From CBDFHC01 sp965247585 (GTDB lineage: Bacteria > Chloroflexota > Dehalococcoidia > Lucifugimonadales > GCA-2712585): a stretch of DNA of 64,000 bases. The position numbers were made by a program, and so were the translations under genes. The stretch is taken from NCBI GenBank assembly GCA_965247585.1, contig CBDFHC010000004.1, forward strand, positions 806,001 through 870,000. The letters are read 5' to 3'. This document shows, one piece after another, positions 50,601 to 57,369 of the stretch; position 1 is the first letter of the stretch, and each line of letters opens with the position of its first letter. The notes under the pieces are model-generated. The model was not told the DNA's origin. It did not search any database and saw only the letters and a program-made list of their open reading frames with translations.

Positions 50601-51252
50601 GGAGCAGCAGAGGACCTTCCTGGTCTGGTCTAGAACCAGGGACAACAAGGCTCTGTCGCTGGCCGGGAGGCTCTCCAGCGTGAACTTCGATGGACAGGAC
50701 ACACTAATCACGACCAAGTTCAAGAGCCTGCCTGGGACCGTCTCGGACATCGTAACGACTGCTCAGAAGAAGGAGCTGGACCGGAAGTGGGTCGGGTACT
50801 ACACCCGCTTCGGCCCGGATGCCATCTTCGCCGAGGGATGGACGCAAGCCGGGGACTGGATCGACGTGCAGTACTGGCTGGACTGGATCACCAAGGCTAT
50901 GCAGAGCGAGGTGTACACCTTGCTCAGGCAACACCCCACGAGGGTGCCGCAGACACCTGAGGGACTGGCCAGCATAGAGACAGCCATCGAGCGGGTGTGT
51001 GAGGCGGGCCGCAGGAACGGCGGCCTCGCTCCGGGCCGAGTGTCCGAGACGGTCGCCAACGACATACGGCTGGCCATCAACAATCCCGACTTCGACGGGT
51101 TCCTGACCCGTGGATACCTTGTCGTAGTGGGGAGCATCGCCGACCAGCTAGAGCAAGATCGCAACGCTCGTAAGGCCCCGCCCGCAAGGGTGTGGATCAC
51201 GGGTTCGGGCGCCATGCACTCGGCGACCATAATTCTTACATTTACTGGGTAA
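47665..51252 (+). CDS. Tail sheath protein with an amplified repeat domain
   Basis: A 1195-residue contractile tail sheath protein of the DUF3383 type. Residues 1-95 (TLGIQDIVEVRAQIAPRG, YFSQVPYPRNLVIGRWIN) and the last 290 (DGWYFVTVDSSITTGADLL, FKSLPGTVSDIVTTAQKKEL, AEGWTQAGDWIDVQYWLDWI) form the normal sheath core. Between them are six 19-residue repeats (RATVLTGTGTVADLVNFYG type) and about eight copies of a 98-residue beta-rich domain that opens SGTVTFLGQT-TGLDFS and closes DELGLDTATIVNGVDAI. Usual DUF3383 proteins carry at most one or two such insertions and are about 400-550 residues. The insert should project from the sheath surface. Confidence 0.88.
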   Translation: MTLGIQDIVEVRAQIAPRGAGGREFGRTLLLTTDPTLDAGAGRVRVFASMDEVARTFTPGSGSYQAAQVYFSQVPYPRNLVIGRWINTRESARLTGGSPRALEQITGSPTVVRGSGTVASLETFYGRATVLTGTGTVADLVNFYGRATVLTGTGTVADLVNFHGRATVVTGTGTVADLVNFHGRATVVTGTGTVADLVNFHGRATVLTGTGTVASLTTLQGITSGTVTFLGQTVTGLDFSSDTDLDGVASTLQTALRATSSTDLDNVEVVYDSTASAFVVTLPLDSSTGVVPTASAAFTGDDADELGLDTATIVNGVDAIVSGTVTFLNQTLTGLDFSSVTDYDGVASVLQTALRATSSTDLDNAEVTYDSAASAFVVTLPLDSSTGVVPTASAAFTGDDADELGLDTATIVNGVDAIVSGTVTFLNQTLTGLDFSSVTDYDGVASVLQTALRATSSTDLDNAEVTYDSAASAFVVTLPLDSSTGVVPTASAAFTGDDADELGLDTATIVNGVDAIVSGTVTFLSQTLTGLDFSDVTDYDGVASTLQTALRATSSTDLDNAEVTYDSAASAFVVTIPLDSNGAATSVSAAFTGSESDELGLDTATIVDGVSAIQSGSVTLLDETFSGLDFSAVTDYDDVASVLQTALRGATGTMLDAVEVAYDSDASAFVVTIPLAADGSATAVTAAFTGATADEVGLDTVTIEDGIDTITAGSVTFHGANLTGLDFSSVAGYDDVAAVVQNALRGSSVATLDAVEVEHDGSQFVLTLPLGLDGSATEVSGPFTGEHADELGLDTATIVNGVDGIGAGSLTWHGSSISVDFTGADSYGDVASILQAALRAVTASARADLRSATVEFDPVGFFQVSLGFRMNGSPYAINGFVADDAQEPASALGLDSTSGGGIVQGQASEPIEDAMDAISGLDDGWYFVTVDSSITTGADLLSLSRWVQTKAHMLALDVVDEGVLTPNESTSLAAQLSALEQQRTFLVWSRTRDNKALSLAGRLSSVNFDGQDTLITTKFKSLPGTVSDIVTTAQKKELDRKWVGYYTRFGPDAIFAEGWTQAGDWIDVQYWLDWITKAMQSEVYTLLRQHPTRVPQTPEGLASIETAIERVCEAGRRNGGLAPGRVSETVANDIRLAINNPDFDGFLTRGYLVVVGSIADQLEQDRNARKAPPARVWITGSGAMHSATIILTFTG
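47984..48325 (+). repeat. 57-base tandem repeats in the sheath gene
   Basis: Five contiguous in-frame copies with exact 57-base spacing begin at 48041, 48098, 48155, 48212 and 48269, preceded by a diverged sixth. Each encodes 19 residues of the form RAT-V-TGTGTVADLVNF-G. There are no spacers, so it is coding repeat DNA and not a CRISPR array. Confidence 0.9.
48334..50390 (+). repeat. About eight ~294-base tandem domain repeats in the sheath gene
   Basis: Units begin at 48334, 48628, 48922, 49216 and about 49507, 49804 and 50088, with a partial last copy. The first four spacings are exactly 294 bases. Units 2 and 3 (48628-48921 and 48922-49215) appear identical base for base, while later units are diverged. 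This shows recent unequal duplication on top of older copies. Confidence 0.88.
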
Positions 51253-51263
51253 GGAGGCAGACC

Positions 51264-51701
51264 ATGCAGCTAATCAACATGAAAGACACCACCATCACTC
51301 TCAACGGCCATGAGGTTAAGGACCTGAGTGAGGACGCGGACGCCCTCACCATGCCGAACAGCTTTGAGTTGGCCACCGTGCGCATAGGCGCAACAGGTGA
51401 CATGGTGGCGTTCAGCACCGGGGACAGGGGTGGCGAAGTCGCTATCAAGCTGCTCCCCCACTCCAGGTCCCTCCCATTCTTCGTGCAGCAGTTGGGAGTT
51501 CTGCGGAATGGTGGAGTGGTGATCTGGGACGGCGAAGTCAAGAACACCAGGGCCGGGTGGTCCTTCAAGCTAGAGCGCGGCGTTATGCTCTCCGGTCCGC
51601 TGGGCCACAGTATGGGCAGAAACGATGTGGCGAACCAGACCTTCACCTTCCATTTCCAGGACATCATACCGAGCTACGAGAAGGTGAATGCGACCGGTTA
51701 G
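51264..51701 (+). CDS. Tail tube protein (DUF3277 type)
   Basis: A 145-residue protein from ATG 51264 (AAGGAGGC upstream). It is typical of the DUF3277 tube proteins paired with DUF3383 sheaths: TTITLNGHEVKDLSEDADAL, VRIGATGDMVAFSTGDRGGE and VMLSGPLGHSMGRNDVANQT. It forms the inner tube through which DNA passes. The spacing of 11 bases to the sheath gene indicates co-translation. Confidence 0.88.
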   Translation: MQLINMKDTTITLNGHEVKDLSEDADALTMPNSFELATVRIGATGDMVAFSTGDRGGEVAIKLLPHSRSLPFFVQQLGVLRNGGVVIWDGEVKNTRAGWSFKLERGVMLSGPLGHSMGRNDVANQTFTFHFQDIIPSYEKVNATG

Positions 51702-51713
51702 GAGGCTAGTGAA

Positions 51714-52187
51714 ATGGTATCGCTCAACGGCATAGGGGGAGACCTCACCAAGACCGAGTTTGAGATCGGCGACACGCGATTCTTCATTGCGAAGCTGCCA
51801 GCGATGGCGGCGTTCGACCTGCTTGAAGCCATCAGGCACGAACTGGGCAAGTCCCAGGCCCTCTCCCTGCCCAGCATGGACGCCTTGGACAACGAAGATA
51901 GGTCGATTGTGTCGCTCCTCAAGATCGTGCTGTCGCTGGACCCTGCGTTTGTGCGGAAGGTACGGTCGGCACTGTTCGAGAAGGTGAGCTTCTCCAACAG
52001 CCGGGTCCCTGCGCCACAGCAGCTTGCGGGAGCCGAGGAGATGGCGTTCGACGGCCTGGAGCCCATCGCTATCTACGAGGTTTTGCTGCGGAGTGCAGCC
52101 GTAAATTTTACGCCGTCCTTGGACGCCCTCGTCTCCAGGTTGAGAGACGCCCCCCTGGTTTCGAGCCCGTCCGCACCCTCGGAATAA
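51714..52187 (+). CDS. Tail assembly chaperone, short form
   Basis: A 157-residue helical protein between tube and tape measure genes, the place of the tail assembly chaperone. Features are FEIGDTRFFIAKLPAMAAFD, LLKIVLSLDPAFVRKVRSAL and PIAIYEVLLRSAAVNFTPSL. Near its end, a C6 run (52150-52155) allows a -1 shift into a downstream frame that is open for another 67 codons. Together they give the short and long forms known for this gene pair in many phages. Confidence 0.78.
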   Translation: MVSLNGIGGDLTKTEFEIGDTRFFIAKLPAMAAFDLLEAIRHELGKSQALSLPSMDALDNEDRSIVSLLKIVLSLDPAFVRKVRSALFEKVSFSNSRVPAPQQLAGAEEMAFDGLEPIAIYEVLLRSAAVNFTPSLDALVSRLRDAPLVSSPSAPSE

Positions 52188-52357
52188 AGCCCTTCTTCGG
52201 CGCTCTCATAGACGCTGAGCTGGCTGAATACCTGCCGCTCAAGGAGCGTTACACTTTGGATGAGGCGCTCGACCTCCATGAGGTACTGGTCGCCCGAATA
52301 GAGAACGAGCATCGTTCCTATACGGAGGCGGAGCGAAAGGCCAAGGAGAAGAAGTAG
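51714..52357 (+). CDS. Tail assembly chaperone, long form by -1 frameshift
   Basis: The zero frame is read to the CCC at 52152-52154. A one-base backward slip on the C6 run then enters the -1 frame. It continues PGFEPVRTLGIKPFFGALID, AELAEYLPLKERYTLDEALD and an acidic/basic helical end RSYTEAERKAKEKK, stopping at 52357 (about 214 residues). The downstream segment has no start codon or ribosome binding site of its own, and its content (G-x-KPFF, helix-rich) matches the T-parts of known chaperones. The exact slip site is inferred. Confidence 0.72.
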
Positions 52358-52365
52358 GAGGAGCC

Positions 52366-52650
52366 ATGACCAAGGAAGCCCGTATCGTGTTTAGCCTGGA
52401 GGACATGGTGGGTGTCCGGTTCCAGTGTTCCAAGTGCCAGGGGGAAGTCGTGCAGCGATTCGATGGACGCCATTGGCGCCTGCCCACATCTTGCCCTTTG
52501 TGCCTTGCCAGGTGGGACGAACGCGATAGCCGCAGGACGGAACTCGACGAACTGCTTCTCATGATGCGGAACCTGTCCGATCGACCAGACCCAAAGATCA
52601 AGCTCCGGTTCGAGCTGGACGGTGCTGCTGTGGAGACGGAGAGCGAGTAG
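52366..52650 (+). CDS. Zinc-ribbon tail-region protein
   Basis: A 94-residue protein with a zinc ribbon: FQCSKCQGEVVQRF and TSCPLCLARW. An acidic helical tail follows (RRTELDELLLMMRNLSDRPD). AGGAGGAGCC precedes the ATG. No family is recognised. It is coded in step with the late operon. Confidence 0.6.
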   Translation: MTKEARIVFSLEDMVGVRFQCSKCQGEVVQRFDGRHWRLPTSCPLCLARWDERDSRRTELDELLLMMRNLSDRPDPKIKLRFELDGAAVETESE

Positions 52651-52667
52651 CAAAGGAGAGTGTTGGA

Positions 52668-53006
52668 ATGACTGACGAAGAGCGAAACGCGGCGATAGGT
52701 GCCCTCGTCGTCGAGTACGAAGAGAACGAGCGGCTCATAGCGACGCAGAGGTCGATTCTCCATAGGGTCGGGGAAGACCTTACACATCTAGGCATCGCAC
52801 TGAGGGGCTATCAGTCTGGCATCGAGGTGACAGAGTCTGATTTAACCGCCACCATCATTAGGGACAGACGTTCCGTCCCTTCCACATCCGTCTCCTTCGA
52901 CAACGTACGCGACCACATAGAAACATGGCACAAGGCGCTTGCCAACAAGGAACGGCTAGAGGACTGCCTACGACAGGCCGGCCTGGAGAAACTCATTGGG
53001 AAGTAA
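52668..53006 (+). CDS. Helical protein of unknown function
   Basis: A 112-residue, mostly helical protein (EYEENERLIATQRSILHRVG, VSFDNVRDHIETWHKALANK). Position before the tape measure region suggests a tail assembly helper. AAGGAGAG lies upstream of the ATG. No known domain is seen. Confidence 0.55.
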   Translation: MTDEERNAAIGALVVEYEENERLIATQRSILHRVGEDLTHLGIALRGYQSGIEVTESDLTATIIRDRRSVPSTSVSFDNVRDHIETWHKALANKERLEDCLRQAGLEKLIGK

Positions 53007-53020
53007 CGAGGAGGCACACC

Positions 53021-53125
53021 ATGAAGAAGCAGAAGACCGTAATTGACCAGTTGCTTACCATGCTGGAATTCAGGGCCGACGCCCAGGCTCTAGATAGGGT
53101 CAGGAGGTATGAGCGTGCTCGCTAA
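53021..53125 (+). pseudogene. Truncated duplicate of a short tail gene
   Basis: From ATG 53021 the frame encodes KKQKTVIDQLLTMLEFRAD and ALDRV, matching the start of the intact gene at 54262-54453. The match stops at about 53098, precisely where the toxin-antitoxin cassette begins, and unrelated codons follow to 53125. The leader AGGAGGCACACCATGA is also repeated at 53780-53796. It is the scar of a cassette insertion. Confidence 0.7.
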
Positions 53126-53423
53126 CTGTCACGTCCTCCACGTTCAGTCGCCAGTCAACGCCCAGCGCACGCGCTATGCGAAGCACCGTGGCGAAGGAGG
53201 GATTTCCGTCTGGGGACAGCGCCTTGTACAAACCCATGCGAGTTATGCCCGCCGCCTTGGCCAGTTGGGTCATGTTCTGAGCGCGGGCAATATCCCCCAG
53301 TGCCGCCCGAATGAGACTGCCATCCCCAGGGTCTTCCTCAATGCAGCCTTGCAGATAGTAGCGCGCGTCTTCCTCGGTCTGGATGTCCTCCGCAGGATCC
53401 CAGATCGTGTCTCCCTTTGCCAT
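53100..53423 (-). CDS. HigA-type antitoxin (module 2)
   Basis: A 107-residue HI1420-type antidote. The N-terminus TIWDPAEDIQTEEDARYYLQ corresponds to that of the module 1 antitoxin. It is followed by the HTH MTQLAKAAGITRMGLYKALS and NPSFATVLRIARALGVDWRL. There is no HicB extension. It is on the minus strand, against the late operon, and lies three bases after its toxin gene. Confidence 0.88.
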   Translation of the reverse strand: MAKGDTIWDPAEDIQTEEDARYYLQGCIEEDPGDGSLIRAALGDIARAQNMTQLAKAAGITRMGLYKALSPDGNPSFATVLRIARALGVDWRLNVEDVTVSEHAHTS

Positions 53424-53426
53424 TGT

Positions 53427-53720
53427 CTATCCCCTCTCTTTCGCCATCTCAATAGCACGCTCAATGTCCCGGTCTTGATTGCCCTTGTCGCCACCACACA
53501 GAAGGACGATCACCATGTTGCCTTCGCGGATAAAGTAGAGGCGATACCCCGGCCTGTGGAAAATTCTGGCCTCGAACACGCCGCTTCCGACCGGCTTAAC
53601 GTCGCCCAAATTGCCACCGGCCATTCGGCGCATCCGGGCGCGGATGCGACCAGCGGACTGCCTGTCTCTGAGGCTATTGAGCCAGGCCCTAAAAGTGGCG
53701 GTCTGGACTATCGTGAGCAT
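53427..53720 (-). CDS. HigB/RelE-type toxin (module 2)
   Basis: A 97-residue toxin of the HI1419/Gp49-like group, clearly related to module 1: FRAWLNSLRDRQSAGRIRAR, GDVKPVGSGVFEARIFHRPG and YRLYFIREGNMVIVLLCGGD. It is transcribed leftwards from a near-perfect promoter at 53727-53755 with an operator in its spacer. The toxin precedes the antitoxin. Confidence 0.9.
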   Translation of the reverse strand: MLTIVQTATFRAWLNSLRDRQSAGRIRARMRRMAGGNLGDVKPVGSGVFEARIFHRPGYRLYFIREGNMVIVLLCGGDKGNQDRDIERAIEMAKERG

Positions 53721-53726
53721 GACCTT

Positions 53727-53755
53727 ATTGTATACTGTGGTTTACAGTATGTCAA
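53727..53755 (-). promoter_or_regulatory. Promoter with embedded operator for module 2
   Basis: On the minus strand, TTGACA (53755-53750), 17 bases and TACAAT (53732-53727) form a near-consensus promoter. Its spacer is an inverted repeat, ATACTGT and ACAGTAT around AAACC (53732-53750). Antitoxin binding there would block RNA polymerase, giving classical autoregulation. Confidence 0.8.
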
Positions 53756-53845
53756 GAGAGAAGGCCCCCAACTAATCTTAGGAGGCACACCATGACCAAG
53801 CAGAAGACCGCCAAGCTCGACCTCAACGGACAGGAGGTATAACGA

Positions 53846-54265
53846 ATGCTGAATCATCCGCCCAATTGGATAGCCGAGCGTGCGGAGTGCAAGATAGATT
53901 TGCTCTATGACGCGCTGTGCCAGGTTGTAGAGCGAGATGTAGCTGAAGCGAACAAGCTACCGCCTGACCTGCGCGGTGGTTTCACGTATTCGGTGGAGCG
54001 GAACGACGAAGGCACAATGCCGCTTCTGCGTGTGTATCGATTGCGCGAAGGCAACCCTGCTGGCCCCGCCCAACCCGTCGCCACCTTCTCGCAATCGCAA
54101 GCGAGCATTCGTGTCATGGCAGAGGGAACCGGAGGGTTCCTGGCTCGCCTAGAGTGGGTAGACCAGACCCGTTCCTGCTTCTTGTCCATTGACGGCACCC
54201 GGTACAAGGTCTGGGAACTGAGCCAGAGAGTCCTCGGTCCACTGTTCTTCAATGAAGTGCCATGA
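53846..54265 (+). CDS. Unknown protein in the tail region
   Basis: A 139-residue protein: ERAECKIDLLYDALCQVVER (helical), then beta-rich GGFTYSVERNDEGTMPLLRV and TRYKVWELSQRVLGPLFFNE. No family is recognised. It starts just after the toxin-antitoxin cassette, with AGGAGGTATAACG upstream, and overlaps the next gene by four bases. It may have arrived with the cassette, since it separates the two copies of the duplicated short gene. Confidence 0.5.
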   Translation: MLNHPPNWIAERAECKIDLLYDALCQVVERDVAEANKLPPDLRGGFTYSVERNDEGTMPLLRVYRLREGNPAGPAQPVATFSQSQASIRVMAEGTGGFLARLEWVDQTRSCFLSIDGTRYKVWELSQRVLGPLFFNEVP

Positions 54266-54453
54266 CCAAGCAGAAGACCGTAATTGACCAGTTGCTTACC
54301 ATGCTGGAATTCAGGGCCGACTCTGATGCGCTCGATAGGGTTGATCAAAAGATCGAGGAGTTAAGTCGGGGGTTCGAGACTGCTGCGCGAAAGATGCAAG
54401 TCGTCAAGGACGGAGACTCGGAAAGCAAAGTAAGAGGAGGAGCGAACCTATGA
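54262..54453 (+). CDS. Short helical tail-region protein
   Basis: A 63-residue protein, VIDQLLTMLEFRADSDALDR followed by VDQKIEELSRGFETAARKMQ. It resembles the N-terminal segment of phage tape measure proteins, where a short strand-helix precedes the coiled coil. Its truncated twin lies at 53021. It may be the separated start of an older tape measure gene or a chaperone-binding peptide. Confidence 0.55.
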   Translation: MTKQKTVIDQLLTMLEFRADSDALDRVDQKIEELSRGFETAARKMQVVKDGDSESKVRGGANL

Positions 54454-55007
54454 AGAGACACATCCAGGTAGCCCTGCTGGGGCTTATCGTCCTGATAGTT
54501 GGGCTGGTTGCGGCGTGTGGGGGTGAGTCACCACCTACACCTACCGTCACTCCAACACTGATCGCTCATCCAACTCCCACCGTTGCAACAGCCCAGGTTG
54601 CGCCGACGGCAAGCCGGCAGGAGGTCTATCGAGCACTAGACAGCCTCAACATAGGTCTGCTCCCGCTCGACAGACAGAGTATGGATGATTGGTGGTCAAC
54701 GAGGTTGCCCAATGGAGGTATTACTTCGATAGACATTTTCGGGCATGCGGACCGAGTGGAAGCCGTTGAGATGTGGTTTACGCCAAGGGTTCATCCTACT
54801 GCTCTACTCGTAGTCGAAGCGCTGGTGGCGACTATTGTTCCTGAACAAGAAGCGCAGAGTATGTCGTGGTTTCGTGACTCACTGGAATCGATAGAACAGA
54901 CAAGAGAACAGAAACAGCAAACTTCTGCCGGGGCAATGTATCTGACTTTTCGATGGGTCCCGAACCTGAACCAATATTTCTTCTCTATTGACGAGGAGAG
55001 GCGGTGA
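54450..55007 (+). CDS. Prophage lipoprotein next to the tape measure gene
   Basis: A 185-residue predicted lipoprotein: the hydrophobic leader VALLGLIVLIVGLVAAC ends in a lipobox. It is followed by a Thr-Pro linker (SPPTPTVTPTLIAHPTPTV) of the kind seen in the lipoproteins at 7-10 kb, and by a globular domain of unknown type (RQEVYRALDSLNIGLLPLDR, FRDSLESIEQTREQKQQTSA). AGGAGGAGCG precedes the ATG. A surface lipoprotein made from the tail operon would fit superinfection exclusion, but this is only positional inference. Confidence 0.65.
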   Translation: MKRHIQVALLGLIVLIVGLVAACGGESPPTPTVTPTLIAHPTPTVATAQVAPTASRQEVYRALDSLNIGLLPLDRQSMDDWWSTRLPNGGITSIDIFGHADRVEAVEMWFTPRVHPTALLVVEALVATIVPEQEAQSMSWFRDSLESIEQTREQKQQTSAGAMYLTFRWVPNLNQYFFSIDEERR

Positions 55008-55020
55008 AAGGAGAAGCGAT

Positions 55021-57369
55021 ATGGCTACGCAGCTAGATGCGCTCTTCGTCGAGATCTTCTTCAAAGGTGACCAACGGGCGCTTGACAACTTCAAGCGCGG
55101 GTGGAAGCAACTGGACGATGGCATAAAGAACACTCAACAGACGTTAGATCGATTTGCCAAGAGATACGCAGTGGCAGGAGCCATCGGCTCTGCCGCAATG
55201 GGTTTGATCGGCAAGGCGGGGCTTGATACGGAGGAAGCGCTACTGCGTACCCGTGCCGCTCTGGGCTTGACCGAAGATCAGATGAAGACGCTTCACGAAG
55301 AAGCGCTGAAGGTCGGTTCACAACTTCCCCTGAACACTAAAGACATCGTGAACGCCCAGCTCGCCTATGGGAAGTTGGGCGCATCGTTCGAGGAGATTCT
55401 GCGAGATGCCCCCGCTATTGCCGGAGCCGCTGTTGCCACTGAGTTGGACCCCGAACAGGTCGCCACTTACGCGCGCATTATCCAGAACGTCTTTGGCGGC
55501 GACGTGCAGGAAAATCTTGACATGTTGCTGCGAACCGCTAATCGGTCACCTTCGACATTTGCCGCGCTTGGGGAGTCGATTCAGTTCTCCGGACAAGCAG
55601 CGGTGGATGCAGGCATGGACTTCCGCGCCTATCTTGCCACGCTCGGTAGTACGGCGGGCGCGGGGCGTTCGGTGGAGTCGGTGAGCCAAGGTATGGCGTC
55701 GATGTTCGGACGGCTGGCCAAGGCGACAGAGGGTGTGGGGCGCGGCGGTAAGATCGTCGGCGAGGCCTTTCAAGGTGTCGGAATCAATTTCCGGGATGTC
55801 CAGGCTGCCATGGATGGAACCTCGGAGGGATTCATCAACGTCCTGCGCCTGATGAATGAGGCTGAGTTGTCAACCAGCCAATTGACCGCCCTCCTTAGCA
55901 CCTTGGCGGGTGACTCCTACGCGGCCGCTATATCTTATGCCGTGCAGAACCCGGAAAAGCTGGACGAGCTGCTAGCAGAAATAGACTCATCGACCGGCGA
56001 GATAGTGAGACAGCAGGAAATTATTCTGAGCGGCGCGTCCGGCGGGCTAAAGTTGATGATGGCCCAGATAGACACCCTGCTCAACCGCTTGGCCCAGCTT
56101 GGCGTCTTGACAGCCATTGAGACGTTCACCCGTGGAATCAGCAAACTGGTGAGTTGGCTCACAGCGACGAATGAAGAGGAAGAGCTTGTGCGCGGCGGCC
56201 TTCTGCGAATGATGACTATCATGGGCGGTCTGCTGGCAGCTCTGCTGCCCCTAGGAATAGCCCTCAAAGCCGTATCCTTCGCCCTCAGTGGACTGGTGCC
56301 GCTTCTAAAGATAGCGGCCTGGGCCAACAAGACATTCGGCATCAGCACGACATTTGCCGCCATAGCGAACTCAAAATTCGTGCTCAGCCTAAAGGCAACC
56401 AGGATCGGGATGCTCCTCACCGCTGCGGCAGCGCGGGTGACGTGGGCGTCGATTCTGGGACCTGTGGCAGCGCTCGCCGCCGTCGGCTTAGTGGTTTACA
56501 AGTTCCGCCGCCAGATTTTGGGTGCTCTCAAGGCTGTGTGGAGCTGGATTAAGGGCAACTGGCCGCTCCTGGTCGGCATACTTCTGGGACCGTTCGGGAT
56601 CGTGGGGGCGCTGGTATGGAAGTTCCGAGACAAGATCATTGGCGCCTTCGTCTCCATCAAGGACTTCTTTATGGGCATATGGGGAACCATCGTGGGCATC
56701 TTCCGAGACCACTGGGCCAAGATTCTGGCGGTCATATTCCCGGGGGTCGGCCTGCCCATCTTGATAGCCCAGGAATGGGACCAGATCGTCGGCATCGTCG
56801 GCGGTATCTGGAGCCGCGTCTACAACACCGTTAAGGGCTGGATAGACGCGATCATCTCCTTCATCAAGGAGATTCCCGGCAAGGTGAAGGACGCCGTGAA
56901 GGACATTCCCAACATAGTGACGGAAGCCGTGAAGGACATTCCTGTCGTGGGACAGGTGTTGGACGTCGCCGGTGGTGTGGCGGACAAGGCCAAGGGCTTT
57001 CTCGGTGGTATCGGCAAAGTGTTTACTGGGGCCGAAGGAGGGGTCGTTCCCGGACCGCTGGGGAGGGCGGTGCCCTCCATTATCCACGGCGGGGAGATGA
57101 TCCTGCCAGTAGGGGCGTCCAGGGTCATCGCTCAGATGCTTGAAGGGTTCCGGCTTGGTCCCGCCGCATTGCCGCAAGCGCCGCACTACTACGGCCAGCT
57201 GTACAGGTCCTCGGTGACCAACCGGACGGTAAACATCAACATCACAGAGCCCATCGTGATCCAGACCCAGGCGACGGACGCTAAGGGGATCGCCCAGGAG
57301 CTGGGCGAGGCGATCCAGGACCAGATTCGGAACATCGCCTACGACCACGACGGGCCGGTGGAGCGCTGA
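55021..57369 (+). CDS. Tail tape measure protein
   Basis: A 782-residue protein from ATG 55021 (AAAGGAG upstream). The N-terminal coiled-coil start (ALDNFKRGWKQLDDGIKNTQ) is followed by a TP901/phage_tail domain (GKAGLDTEEALLRTRAALGL ... AQLAYGKLGASFEEILRDAP). A run of hydrophobic segments (residues 405-560), KDIPNIVTEAVKDIPVVGQV repeats and a C-terminal GGVVPGPLGRAVPSIIHGGE follow. It sets tail length; by the rule of about 1.5 angstrom per residue, the tail would be near 115-120 nm. It is injected with the DNA. Confidence 0.92.
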   Translation: MATQLDALFVEIFFKGDQRALDNFKRGWKQLDDGIKNTQQTLDRFAKRYAVAGAIGSAAMGLIGKAGLDTEEALLRTRAALGLTEDQMKTLHEEALKVGSQLPLNTKDIVNAQLAYGKLGASFEEILRDAPAIAGAAVATELDPEQVATYARIIQNVFGGDVQENLDMLLRTANRSPSTFAALGESIQFSGQAAVDAGMDFRAYLATLGSTAGAGRSVESVSQGMASMFGRLAKATEGVGRGGKIVGEAFQGVGINFRDVQAAMDGTSEGFINVLRLMNEAELSTSQLTALLSTLAGDSYAAAISYAVQNPEKLDELLAEIDSSTGEIVRQQEIILSGASGGLKLMMAQIDTLLNRLAQLGVLTAIETFTRGISKLVSWLTATNEEEELVRGGLLRMMTIMGGLLAALLPLGIALKAVSFALSGLVPLLKIAAWANKTFGISTTFAAIANSKFVLSLKATRIGMLLTAAAARVTWASILGPVAALAAVGLVVYKFRRQILGALKAVWSWIKGNWPLLVGILLGPFGIVGALVWKFRDKIIGAFVSIKDFFMGIWGTIVGIFRDHWAKILAVIFPGVGLPILIAQEWDQIVGIVGGIWSRVYNTVKGWIDAIISFIKEIPGKVKDAVKDIPNIVTEAVKDIPVVGQVLDVAGGVADKAKGFLGGIGKVFTGAEGGVVPGPLGRAVPSIIHGGEMILPVGASRVIAQMLEGFRLGPAALPQAPHYYGQLYRSSVTNRTVNINITEPIVIQTQATDAKGIAQELGEAIQDQIRNIAYDHDGPVER

